NCBI GenBank assembly: GCA_023101885.1 | Contig: JALPQD010000409.1 | Span: forward strand, 434,001 to 498,000 | Source: Typhlomys cinereus | Taxonomy: Eukaryota > Chordata > Mammalia > Rodentia > Platacanthomyidae | Reading direction: 5' to 3' | Length of the DNA stretch: 64,000 nucleotides | Shown: positions 34,608 through 45,462 of the stretch, piece by piece | How the letters are laid out: every line of letters starts with the position of its first letter | Position numbering within the stretch: the stretch's first letter is position 1 | Made by a program: the position numbers and the translations under genes | The notes under the pieces: model-generated | The model's input: only the letters and a program-made list of their open reading frames with translations | The model's database searches: none | Told to the model about the DNA's origin: nothing

Positions 34608-35140
34608 TCATCCCAGCCAAATCTCTCCAGCTCAGGGAAACTTATGGAAGAGGGGGTGGCAAGATTGTGAGAGACTAAACATGGGGAGGACCAAAGATAT
34701 GCAAGATACTCCACACGAGTTAGGGCTGCAGTAGCTATAATCAGACTTTGCCTGATCTGCACAATGGCTGACATGTCAACAACCCCCCAAAGTCTAGCAT
34801 GGATCACAGGCAGTAGGATCCTTAGAGGCAAGGGATTAACACTCATAATAGTGTTCCCATACTAACAGGGACCACAAGAAAAAGCTCCTGGGCATGCCAC
34901 TGAGTCCTTATACCTCACTAGAGTGGAAGACTCAAAGGGAAGTTTGGCATTCACACAAAAGGATGCTCCAGGGGATGGGACAGGGAAAGGGGGAGGCACT
35001 GGGAGAAGTAGAGGGAGGAGGTAAAAGGAAGGGTGAAAAGGGGGGAGAGTGTGAGAGGGACTGAGGAGGGATGGAAGGAGGAAGAGGACCATGGTACCTA
35101 TTGAGCTTGTATTACTGGGGAAAAATAAATTTAAAAAAAA
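34608..35140 (+). mobile_element. L1 3' UTR fragment, 5' truncated
   Basis: Contains the L1 3' UTR series: CTCCAGCTCAGGGAAACTTA, ATACTCCACACGAGTTAGGG, GCAAGGGATTAACACTCATA, a G-rich run (34970-35090), TTGAGCTTGTATTACTGG and an AATAAATTTAAAAAAAAA tail. Confidence 0.75.
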
Positions 35141-35702
35141 ACACAAAAAGCCAAGAAAATATGTCTCTTCCCAAAATCACCAGTTCCATAGCATCAAATC
35201 CAAATGAATGAAACTCACTGGATAACAATTAAAAGAATATTAGTCAAGACAATGAATTCTAATGATCAATTATACATATAATCAAGGGGTGCCAAGAGAA
35301 CATGGATAAATGTATAAACATGAAAAGGAAAGTAATAAATACAGTAAACAAAAACAAGAACATAGAAGAAAGCAGCTAAGCGAAATGTGGAAGAAAATTG
35401 AAGATGTTAAAATAAACAGAAATAATGGAGAAAAAACTAAAACACAAAATCAAAAACTCAACAATCTAATTAAAAACTCAGTAGAAACTCTCACCAACAA
35501 AATAAATCAGTGTAAGACAGTATATTGAAAGTTGAAGAAGGTACAATTGAATCAGTCAGTCAAAGAAACTAATAACTTTTTTAAAATGCAGGAACTGAGC
35601 ATACAGAAGCTTTAGGACATAATGCAAAGGCAAAACCTATGTACTACAAACAATGTGGGAAAAGATATCCAGTAAAAAGTACAAAACACACCTCAAAAAA
35701 AA
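35141..35702 (+). mobile_element. Old L1 ORF1 fragment
   Basis: Diverged, A-rich ORF1-type sequence similar to 4860-5502 (CTTCCCAAAATCACCAGTTC start). It is cut at the right by L1-C. A short open read at 35310-35528 is coiled-coil-like but has no start context. Confidence 0.5.
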
Positions 35703-36905
35703 TAATGTCCAACAGTTGACGAGTGGATAAGGAAACTGTGGTACATCTATACAATGGAGTACTACTCAGCCATCAAAAATGATGAATTTCTGGAATTTTC
35801 CGGGAAATGGATGTCATTAGAAACAATTGTATTAAGTGAAGTATCCCAGACCCAGAAAATTAAGTGCCATATGTACTCCCTAATAGGTGACTCCTAGTAC
35901 CAAACCCACCCAGCCCACCTAGAGACAGTAATTGCAAGGATTATGAACAGGAGGGATGGGGTAGGAGGGCCACACCAGAAACAAGGAGAGAAGGGACCAT
36001 GTTACAGCAGGGAAAATAGGCCTCCACCAAGGACCCAAATAAGTAATGAGACATCTGATTAAGTTCACAGACTTTTGTTCCTGATCACTTACTACTGAGG
36101 GGGTGTGATCTCACCAGAAGAGGAGGGCATATAGTCTGGCAGATAAAAAGTAACCATTCTGCAAATGGGTGATAGACCTCTCCCTCACTGAGGTTTCCTG
36201 CTTTTATTACATCTACCCTTGAATGTGCTGTTATAACAAGACTCCAGTTTTTTGTCTCTGAACAGGAGGTGACATAAAGTGCCCATCAGGATGGAGTGAA
36301 GGGCATTGCAGGAGCAGCAAAACTGCAAAAGAAAATCAACAAACCACAATCCAGAACTTCAGAGACTCTATATCAACCACTTAGAACTAGGCCAGCCTAA
36401 TCTCTCCCCATCCTGAAGCTCAGGGAAATTTGTGGAAGAGGGGGCGGTAAGATTGTAAGAGCAAAAGGATGGGAGGAGCAATGATTTGCAAGATTCTCCA
36501 CCCTAGTTAGGGCCGAAGCAATCATAATTGGACTTTGAATGCCCTGAGCAATGTCCAACACACTATTGACCTCACAAAGTCTAGCATCTGCTAAAGGCAC
36601 CAAGATGTTTGGAGGCAAGGGATTGACAGCCACAGTAGTGTTCCTATGCTTAAGGGGAACACAAGAAAGGGTTCAGGGAAATGCCACTAGGTCCTCGTAG
36701 TCATCAGAGAGGAGGACCCAGAGGAGAGTCAGGCATACACAATAAAGGACTCTCTGGGAATTGGGTGGGAGGCACTGAGGGATGGGGAGGGAGGGAAGGG
36801 AGAGCAGGGGGTTTCGGGGGAGGAAGAGGGAGGGAGGGAACTGGTCTACCTATTAGGTTTGTATGAGCGGAAATAATAAAAAATGTATAAAAAATAAAAA
36901 TAACA
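35703..36905 (+). mobile_element. 5'-truncated L1 (L1-C): ORF2 end plus 3' UTR
   Basis: Begins inside the ORF2 C-terminus (ATGTCCAACAGTTGACGAG), includes the ORF2 stop near 35897 and the whole 3' UTR with a G-rich run (36760-36845) and an A-rich end. Very close to L1-A in sequence, so it is recent. Confidence 0.85.
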
Positions 36906-37942
36906 CCCCGCGCCACCTTTGTCCACCCGACTGCGCCTCCCACTCCCCACTCCGCCAGACCACCTCCCAGATGAGTCCCCCCAGACCGCCCAGGTCGTCC
37001 CACATCCCAGTAGCACCCAGGCTGCCTCCGGTTTTGGCTTGGGCCACTACCCGAGCCTCAGGCCCCTTTCTCCCTCCCACCTGCCTGTTTGCTCAACTGG
37101 ACAGGACTTGCTCAGATTCCTCCGTCCCTGGAGTTTGGGTAGGACACTAAGCCAAGTCCCAGGTCCCCGGGTGAAGAATTCTGCTATCAACATCAGCCCC
37201 TCTGCCTCTCTGGCCCACCGGGGACCCACACATGTGGTCTACAGAAGACACACTGCTACTCAGAATTCAATAGAGTCCAAAGAAAATTCAAGCAAAGTTC
37301 TAAAGGTCGAAGGCCATACATCTGTAAACCTCTACAATCATCCTATCACATGGGAGAGATTCTTCACATCCAGCCCAAAGATAAGTAAACCTCATTTTTT
37401 ACCCCTTGCTGTTGCTTTCTAATATTAATCACTATAGATTAACTTTTCCATAAAGCCACCCCCAAAACATATACAATTCCAGGGATCATACCACTCACAC
37501 TCACATATCACCAAGATACTACATCATAAAAGTGCACTACCATACTAATATTCACTCCTTGTATACTTAATCTGACTTAACTGATGTACTAACAGCCTAA
37601 CAGCCTCAACTAGGAAATGACAATAACAAAAGAAAAACATACCCAACCCCAAGGCAAGCACTAATAATAACTGCTCAAGTGTAGTAATACCAACTAAAGC
37701 ATTCAAAAACACACAGAAACTGAAAAGCCCTAGAAGAAAAAACAACAATGCCCAAGTCAAAGTGCAGATCCATGAGAAAAAAAAAACCATGAAGACCAAT
37801 CTCCCACTGAAAGAATTAACCTCTTAATGATGGATTCCAACCAGAACAAATTCATAGAAAACAGCCAAGAAAGCCAGACCCAAGACAGCGACTTTCAAAG
37901 TATGATCATTACCATGATTAATACTATAAAAGAGGAAATCCA
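36906..37942 (+). mobile_element. Older L1 (L1-D), 5' UTR and start of ORF1, interrupted at 37943
   Basis: The GC-rich start (36906-37140) is a different 5' UTR type from the monomers of L1-A. It is followed by an A-rich leader and ORF1 starting MPKSKCRSMR near 37749. ORF1 has a short out-of-frame patch near 37780-37830. The rest of ORF1 continues at 44291, behind the inserted young L1. Confidence 0.75.
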
Positions 37943-38334
37943 CCTTTTACGCCCCACCCCCGCTCCGCCGGTCGGGACGCGTAGGCGAGATCCAGCCGGG
38001 CCTCAACGCGCGCTCTAGGACCCCAGGTCAGCCCACGGGGACCCGGCTCCGACTCCCGCCATCCAGCCGGAGCCGCGCGGGGGCAGAGGGACGAGGAGGA
38101 CCTCCCCCTGCGCCCGGGCCCCGCCCCAGCTGCCCTCGGGTTAAATAGCTCCACGCCGACGCGCCCATCCTCCCTTTTCGCCCCACCCCGCTCCGCCAGT
38201 CGGGACACGCACGCGGTCCACCCGGGCCTCACCCCGCGCCCTAGGTAAGTCCCCGTTCAGGCCCCGCCCACCAGTACCCCAGGCCAAATAATTCAGTTTA
38301 GTGAAATTGAGAGATCTTAAGAGTTAAAATGACA
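37943..38334 (+). promoter_or_regulatory. Young L1 5' UTR promoter with tandem monomers
   Basis: The unit start CCTTTTACGCCCCACC recurs as CCTTTTCGCCCCACC about 230 bases later (near 38174), so one full and one partial monomer are present. Each has GC boxes, and the complete one has a TTAAATAG word near 38141. Strongly CpG-rich against the surroundings; not a host-gene CpG island. Confidence 0.8.
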
Positions 38335-39399
38335 ATGCCAAAGTCAAAGTGCAAATCCATGAGAAGCAACAATCAAGTAAACAAATTTCCCACTGAAGAA
38401 ATTAATCCCATAATGTTAGACTCCAACAAGAACAAACCCGCGGAAAAAGGCCAAGAAAGCCTGACCCAGGATAACGACTTTCAAAATATGATCATTACCA
38501 TGTTCAATACTATGAAATAGGAAATCCGGGAGGAATTACATAATCAAATCAATCGCTTTGAAGAGGAACACAACAGACATCTGGAGGAGTTGAGAAAAAC
38601 AGTGCAAGAAACAAAAAGTGGCATAGAGCAGTTAAAACAAACTCAAGCAGAGTTTAAAACTGAGCTAAAAGACAAGTTATCTTCAACCCAGAACGCCACA
38701 GAGAGTCTTATCAACAGAACTAATGAAGCAGAAAACAGAATTTCAGACCTTGAAGATAAAGTGGGAGTACTAACCAGCTCAATGGAAGAGGTTGTTAAAG
38801 CCAAAAAGATACTTGAGAGAAATATCCAAGAGATATGGGACACCCTGAAGAAGCCTAACATGCGTATTCATGGAATACCGGAGCAAGAATCTCAAAATAC
38901 CACCCCTGAGGAAATTTTTCAAACGATCATCAATGAAAACTTTCCTCATCTAAAAAAAGAGAGGCCCATTCATATACAAGAGGCATTCCGCACCCCAAAC
39001 AGATACGACCAAACTAGAAGCACACCACGGCAAATAATAGTTAAAACACTCCACATTCAAGATAAAGAACTGGTGCTGAGAGCTTCAAGGGAGAAAAAAC
39101 AAGTCACTTTTAAAGGCAAACCTATTAAAATAACAAATGACTTCTTAGTCGAAACAGTAAAAGCAAGAAGAGCTTGGAGAGACATACTTCAAGTATTGAA
39201 TGAGAAAAAATGTCAACCCAGGCTGATTTACCCTGCAAAACTATCAGTCATGATCGAGGGAGAAAGAAAAATTTTCCAGCACAAAGACAACTTTAAGGGA
39301 TACATGGCCACCAAACCAGGCCTTCAAAAACTGCTAGAAATGATACTCAAGCGTGAAGAAAAAAACAGGCATATCCAGGAGAACAGAAGGCAAATATAA
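38335..39399 (+). pseudogene. Young L1 ORF1, one nonsense codon
   Basis: The frame from MPKSKCKSM to the TAA at 39397-39399 spans 355 codons, close to the rodent ORF1 length. A single TAG at 38518-38520 interrupts it where L1-A has a GAG codon. Coiled-coil heptads are about 60-150, then the RRM and C-terminal domain (RAWRDILQVL, CQPRLIYPAKLS). An alternative start two codons upstream (38329) exists. Confidence 0.9.
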
Positions 39400-39449
39400 C
39401 ACCATTAAAAGCGAAGCAATATACTTATAAAAGCTACTAAACATAATAA

Positions 39450-42400
39450 ATGTCTGGAATTAACAATAGTTTCTCCATTATAACACTAAATGTTAATGGA
39501 CTTAATTCACCGATCAAGAGACACAGATTACAAACTTGGATTAAAAATCACAATCCATCAATCTGTTGCCTGCAGGAAACCCATCTCACCAAAAAAGATA
39601 GGCACGCTCTAAAAATAAAAGGCTGGTCAAAAATTCTACAAGCTAATGGAAGCAGAAAACAGGCAGGGGTAGCCATTATGCTATCAGACAAAGTGGATTT
39701 CAAACCAAAGAAAATTATAAGAGACACGGATGGATACTACATTTTAGTCAGAGGTACAATTCACCAGGAAGATTTCACAATACTGAACATATATGCACCC
39801 AATACGGGCCCCTCCACATTCATTAAGAAAACCCTACAGCGTCTAAAGCAAGAAATCAACCCCCAAACGATAATTCTTGGGGACTTCAACACCGCCCTCT
39901 CTACATGGGATAGATCAACAGGTCAAAGCTTAACAGAGACACTTTGGAACTTAATCAAACCCTGAAAGAAATGGACCTCACAGATCTCTATCGAACTTTT
40001 CACCCACGCACCAAAGAATACACATTTTTCTCAGCAGCACACGGAACTTTCTCCAAAATAGATCACATATTGGGCCACAAAATGAATCTACACATATACA
40101 AGAAAGTTGAAATTCTAACCTGTGCCCTATCAGACCACCACGGCCTAAAGCTGGACATCCACAACACATCAAACAAGAGAAAATACACTAACTCCTGGAA
40201 ACTTAACACTATGATGCTGAATGAGAACTGGATTCAGGAAGAAATTAAAAAGGAAATTCAAGATTTCCTGAAACTTAATGATAACGAAAATACAACTTAC
40301 CAAAATCTCTGGGACACAATGAAAGCTGTTCTAAGAGGTAAGTTCATAGCTCTTAATGCCCACGTCAAAAAAATGGAAACATCAGAAATAAACAACTTAA
40401 CGATGCAGCTTAAAGCTTTAGAGAAACTAGAGCAATCTGATCCCAAAAGCAGTAGAAGAGAAGAGATTAGCAAAATAAGGGGAGAAATATCTGAAATCGA
40501 GACTAAGAAAACGATAGAAAAAATCAACCAATCAAAAAGCTGGTTCTTTGAAAAAATCAACAAGATTGATACACCCCTAGCTAAACTAACCAAAAGCAAG
40601 AGAGAGAAAACCCAAATTAACAAAATTAGAAATGAACATGGAGTTATCACTACGGATACCCAAGAAATCCAGAGAATTATAACATCATATTTCAAAAACT
40701 TATACTCTGTGAAGTTTGACAACACAAAAGAGATGGATGAATTTCTAAGTAAACACAACTTACCTAAATTGAATCAGGAAGTTGTGAATTATTTAAATAG
40801 TCCTATAACATATAAGGAAATTGAGGAAGTAATCTCGAATCTTCCCACCAAAAAATGTCCTGGACCAGATGGATTCAGCACAGAGTTCTACAAGACATTT
40901 AAGGAGTTAATAACACCAATACTCCTTAAACTGTTCCATCAAATAGCAAAAGAAGGAACACTACCAAATTCCTTCTATGAAGCTAATATCGTTTTAATCC
41001 CAAAACCTAATAAAGATTCACTTAAAAAAGAAAACTATAGGCCGATCTCCCTGATGAACACAGACGCAAAGATTCTCAACAAAGTCTTAGCAAATCGGAT
41101 TCAAAAACATATTAAAAAGATCATTCATGGGGACCAAGTAGGCTTCATCCCCGGCACACAAGGTTGGTTCAACATACGAAAATCAATAAATGTAATTCAT
41201 CATGTAAACCAGTCCAAAGTCCAAGACCACATGATACTCTCGATAGATGCAGAAAAAGCTTTTGACAAGATCCAACAGCCTTTTATGATCAAAACGCTAG
41301 AGACAGTAGGAATGGAAGGAACCTTTATCAATATAATAAAAGCTGTATACAACAAGCCCACAGCAAGGATTATGCTCAATGGGGAACAATTGGAAGCATT
41401 CCCACTTCGATCAGGAACAAGACAAGGCTGTCCACTCTCACCACTTCTATTCAATATTGTACTTGAAGTCTTAGCCGAAGCCATAAGACAAGAAAGGGAC
41501 ATAAGAGGGATTCAAATTGGCAAGGAAGAAGTCAAGCTATCTCTATTTGCAGATGACATGATCTTATACCTGAGTGATCCCAAAAACTCCACCAGGAAGC
41601 TCCTGGAACTAATTGAGAAGTTCAGCAGGGTGGCAGGATACAAAATAAATGTGCAAAAATCAGAGGCCTTCCTATATGCCCAGAATGAAAGAAGTGAAAA
41701 AGCCTTGAGAGAAACCATGCCATTTACTATAACCCCTAAAAAAATGAAATACCTTGGTATAAACCTAACTAAGGAGGTAAAAGACCTTTACAATGAAAAC
41801 TTTAAAACCCTAAAGAAAGAAATCGCAGAAGACACCAGAAGGTGGAAAGACCTCCCTTGTTCCTGGATTGGCAGAATCAACATTGTAAAAATGACCATCC
41901 TACCAAAGGCAATATACAGATTCAATGCTATACCAATCAAAATCCCAAAGCAATTCTTCAAAGAAGTTGACCAAACAATCTCAAAGTTCATATGGAGGCA
42001 CAAAAGACCCAGGATAGCAAAAACAATCCTGAGTAACAAAAACACAGCTGGAGGTATTACCATACCAAACCTAAGTCTATACTACAAATCCATAGTTATA
42101 AAGACAGCCTGGTATTGGCTCCAAAATAGACACACAGATCAATGGATAAGGATTGAAGACCCAGATATAAGCCCACAAAGTTACAGTCATTTGGTCTTTG
42201 ACAAAGGGGCCCAAAGAATCCAATGGAAAAAGAACAGCATCTTCAACAAATGGTGCTGGCAAAACTGGATCTCCACATGCAGAAGATTAAAGCTGGACCC
42301 GTACTTGACACCATGTACAAGACTTAATTCCAAATGGATCAAGGACCTTGATATCAGGCCAGAGACTTTAAAAACCATAGTTGAAAGGATAGGGAACTCC

Positions 42401-43273
42401 CTCGAGCTGATTGGGCTAGGCCAACACTTCCTAAACAGACATCCAATGGCACAGTCACTGCTACCAACTCTCAACAGTTGGGATCTTGTGAAATTAAAGA
42501 GCTTCTGTTCAGATAAAGAGATTGTCACACGAGCTCAAAGGCAACCCACAGAATGGGAGAAAATCTTCACTAACCACATATCTGACAGAGCTCTACTGTC
42601 CAGAGTGCACAAAGAACTTAGAAAATTAAACTCCAAGGAAAACACTGGCCCAATTAAAAAATGGGCCCTGGAACTTCAAAGAAACTTTACCAGGGATGAA
42701 ATTAAAATGTCTAACAATTATCTTAAAAAATGCTCCACTTCCTTCGCCATCAGGGAAATGCAAATCAAAACTTCCCTGAGATATCATCTCACCCCGGTCA
42801 GGATGGCAAAAATCCACAGTACAAACAACGACAAATGCTGGAGAGGATGTGGAGAGAGGGGAACTCTCCTACATTGTTGGTGGGAATGCAGGCTCATACA
42901 GCCCCTCTGGCGAGCCGTCTGGAGATTCTTAAAGAAATTAAAGATTGTAATGCCATATGACCCTGCTATCCCACTTTTGGGAATAACCCCCCAAGCAGCA
43001 GAGGTTCGCCTCGATAGCACAAGCTCGACCATGTTCATAGCAGCACTGTTTACAATAGCAAAGTCATGGAATCAACCTAAATGTCCAACAGTTGACGAGT
43101 GGATAAGGAAACTGTGGTACATCTATACAATGGAGTACTACTCAGCCATCAAAAATGATGAATTACTGGAATTTGCTGGGAAATGGATGTCATTAGAAAG
43201 AATTATATTAAGTGAAGTATCCCAAACCCAGAAAATTAAGCGCCGTATGTACTCCCTAATAGGTGGCTCCTAG
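39450..43273 (+). pseudogene. Young L1 ORF2, one 1-base deletion
   Basis: Nearly complete endonuclease-reverse transcriptase. Endonuclease residues are seen in order: NVNGLNS, CLQETHL, ILGDFN, SDHHGL. RT motif FADD is at 41546-41557, and the C-terminal CX3CX7HX4C starts at 42836. One A is missing in the run near 39916-39920 compared with L1-A, so the first part ends at 39965 and the main part reads from 39944 to 43273. No other break was seen. Confidence 0.92.
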
Positions 43274-44290
43274 TACCAAACTCACCCAGCCCACATTGAG
43301 ACACTCAAAAGTAAACCTATGTAACACAGTAATTGCAAGGATTATGAACAAGAGAGATGGGTTAGGAGGGCCACACCAGAAACAAGGAGAGAGGAGACCA
43401 TGTTACAGCAGAGAAAATAGGCCTCCATCAAGGTCTGCAAGTAAGTAATGAGACACCTGGTTAAGTTCACAGACGTTCTTTCCTGATCTCACCAGAAGGG
43501 GAGGGCATATAGTCTAGCAGATAAAAAGTAATCATTTTGCAAATGGGTGATGGACCCCTCCCTCAGTGAGGTTTCCTACTCTTATTACATCTACCCTTGA
43601 ATGTGCTATTACAACAAGACTCCAGTTTAACAGCTTTTTGTCTCTGGCCAGGGGGTGACATACAGTGCCCAGCAGAATGGAGTGAAGGGAATTGCAGGAG
43701 CAGCAAAACTGCAAAAGAAAATCAACAAACCACAATCCAGAACTTCAGAGACTCTATATCAATCACATAGAACTAGGACAGCCTAATCTCTCCCCATCCT
43801 GGAGCTCAGGGACATTTGCGGAAGAGGGGGCGGTAAGATTGTAAGAGCAAAAGGATGGGAGGAGCAACGATTTGCAAGATTCTCAACAATAGTTGGGGCC
43901 AAAGCAATCATAATGGGACTTTGCATGCCCTGCGCAATGTCCAGCGCACTGTTGCCCTCATAAAGTCTAGCATCTGTTAAGGGCACCGAGACCCCTGGAG
44001 GCAAGGGATTGACAGCCATAGTAGTGATCTTATGCTTAAGGGGAACAAGAGAAAGGGCTTATGGAAATGCCACTGGGTCCTTATATGTCATCGGAGAGGA
44101 GGACCCAGTGGAGAGTTAGGCGCACACAATAAAGGACTCTCTGGGAATTGGGGGGGAGACACTGGGGGAAGGGGAGGGGGGAGGGAGGGAACTGGTAAAA
44201 AATTTTTAAAATGTATAATTAAATTTTTAATAAAAAAAAATAAAAAAAATAAAAAAAAAATATTTAATTATTAAAAAAAAAAAAAAAAAA

Positions 44291-44845
44291 AAGAGGAAAT
44301 CCAAAAGGAGTTAAACAACCAAATCAACCACTTTGAACAGGAACACAACAGGCATTTGGAGGAGTTGAGAAAAACAGTTCAAGAAACAAAAATAGGCATA
44401 GAACACTTAAAACAGTCTCAGGCAGAGTTTAAAATTGAACTAAAAGACAAGATATCTTCAACCCAAAGCTCAACAGAGAGTCTTATCAGCAGAACTAACA
44501 AAGCAGAAAATAGAATTTCAGATCTCGAAGACAAAGTGGCAGAATTAACCAGCTCAACAGAAGAGATTGTTAAAGCCAAAAAGATGCTTGAGAGGAACAT
44601 TCAAGAGATATGGGACACCCTGAAGAAACCTAACATGTGCATTCATGGAATACCAGAGCAAGAATCTCAAAATACCACACCTTAGGAAATTTTTCAAATT
44701 ATCATAAATGAAAACTTGCCTCAACTGAAGAATGAGAGGCCCATCCAAATACAAGAGGCATTTCGCACTCCAAACAGATATAACCAAAACAGAAAATTGC
44801 CATGGCAAATAATAGTCAAAACACTCCACATTCAAGACAAAGAAA
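44291..44845 (+). pseudogene. Remainder of L1-D ORF1
   Basis: Continues the ORF1 interrupted at 37942: coiled coil (ELRKTVQETKIGIEHLKQSQ), KVAELTSSTEE, and the RRM start MCIHGIPEQ, with a TAG near 44683. It stops at 44845, where inverted L1 sequence begins. Confidence 0.8.
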
Positions 44846-45440
44846 AGTGGTTACTTTTTATCTGCCAGACTATATGCCCTCCCCTTCTGGTGAGATCATA
44901 TCCCCTCAGTTGTAAATGATCAGGAACGAACATCTGTGAATTCAACCAGGTGTCACACTACTTACTTGTTGTCCTTGATGGAGGCCTATTTTCTCGCTGT
45001 AACATGGTCTCTCCTTGGTTCAGGTGTGGCCCTCCAACCCCATCCCTCCTGTTCATAATCCTTGCAATTACTGTAGGTATTACTTAGATTTACCTTTGAG
45101 TGTCTCAAGGTGGGCTGGTACTAGGAGCCACCTCTTAGGGAGTACATATGGTGCTTAATTTTCTGGGTCTGGGATACTTCACTTAATATAATTGCTTCTA
45201 ATGACATTCATTTCCCGGCAAATTCGAGTAATTCATCATTTTTGATGGCTGAATAGTACTCCATTGTATAGATGTACCACATTTTCCTAATCCACTCATC
45301 AACTGTTGGACATCTGGGTTGATTCCATGACTTTGCTATTGTAAACAGGAGGAGGGAGGGAGGCAACTGGTCAACCTATTAAGTTTGTATGAGCAGAAAT
45401 AATAAAAAATGTATTAAAAAAGAAATATAATAAATAAATA
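44846..45440. mobile_element. L1 fragment with internal inversion (twin priming)
   Basis: 44846-45345 is the reverse complement of the ORF2 C-terminus and the start of the 3' UTR (compare 10627-11060). At about 45346 the orientation switches to plus, giving only the last part of the 3' UTR (AACCTATTAAGTTTGTATGA) and an A-rich tail. The middle of the 3' UTR is missing. This is the known structure of twin-primed L1 insertion. A clean target-site duplication is not seen. Confidence 0.75.
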
Positions 45441-45462
45441 AAAATAAATAAATGAATTTTTA

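Larger units (their letters stand above)
37943..44290 (+). mobile_element. Young full-length L1 inserted in L1-D, with target-site duplication
   Basis: Complete element: 1.5 promoter monomers, ORF1, 50-base spacer, ORF2, 3' UTR (43274-44195) with a G-rich run and a long A tail to 44290. The host-site word AAGAGGAAATCCA occurs at 37930-37942 and 44291-44303, and L1-D ORF1 resumes exactly there. Only one nonsense codon and one 1-base deletion were found in the coding parts, so the insertion is recent. As it stands it is not autonomous. Confidence 0.93.

Noticed and set aside
37827..38018. 63-residue read crossing the L1-D to young L1 boundary as a fusion gene
   Set aside because: A chance read from L1-D ORF1 into the inserted promoter; no sign of use.
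37943..38290. CpG-rich segment as a host-gene CpG-island promoter
   Set aside because: It is the monomer promoter of the young L1, followed directly by L1 ORF1.
5503..44290. L1-A and the young L1 as parts of the same segmental duplication as the lectin blocks
   Set aside because: The spacing is similar (about 32.4 kb against 32.7-32.9 kb), but the flanks differ and the young L1 has its own target-site duplication in L1-D, so it inserted independently.
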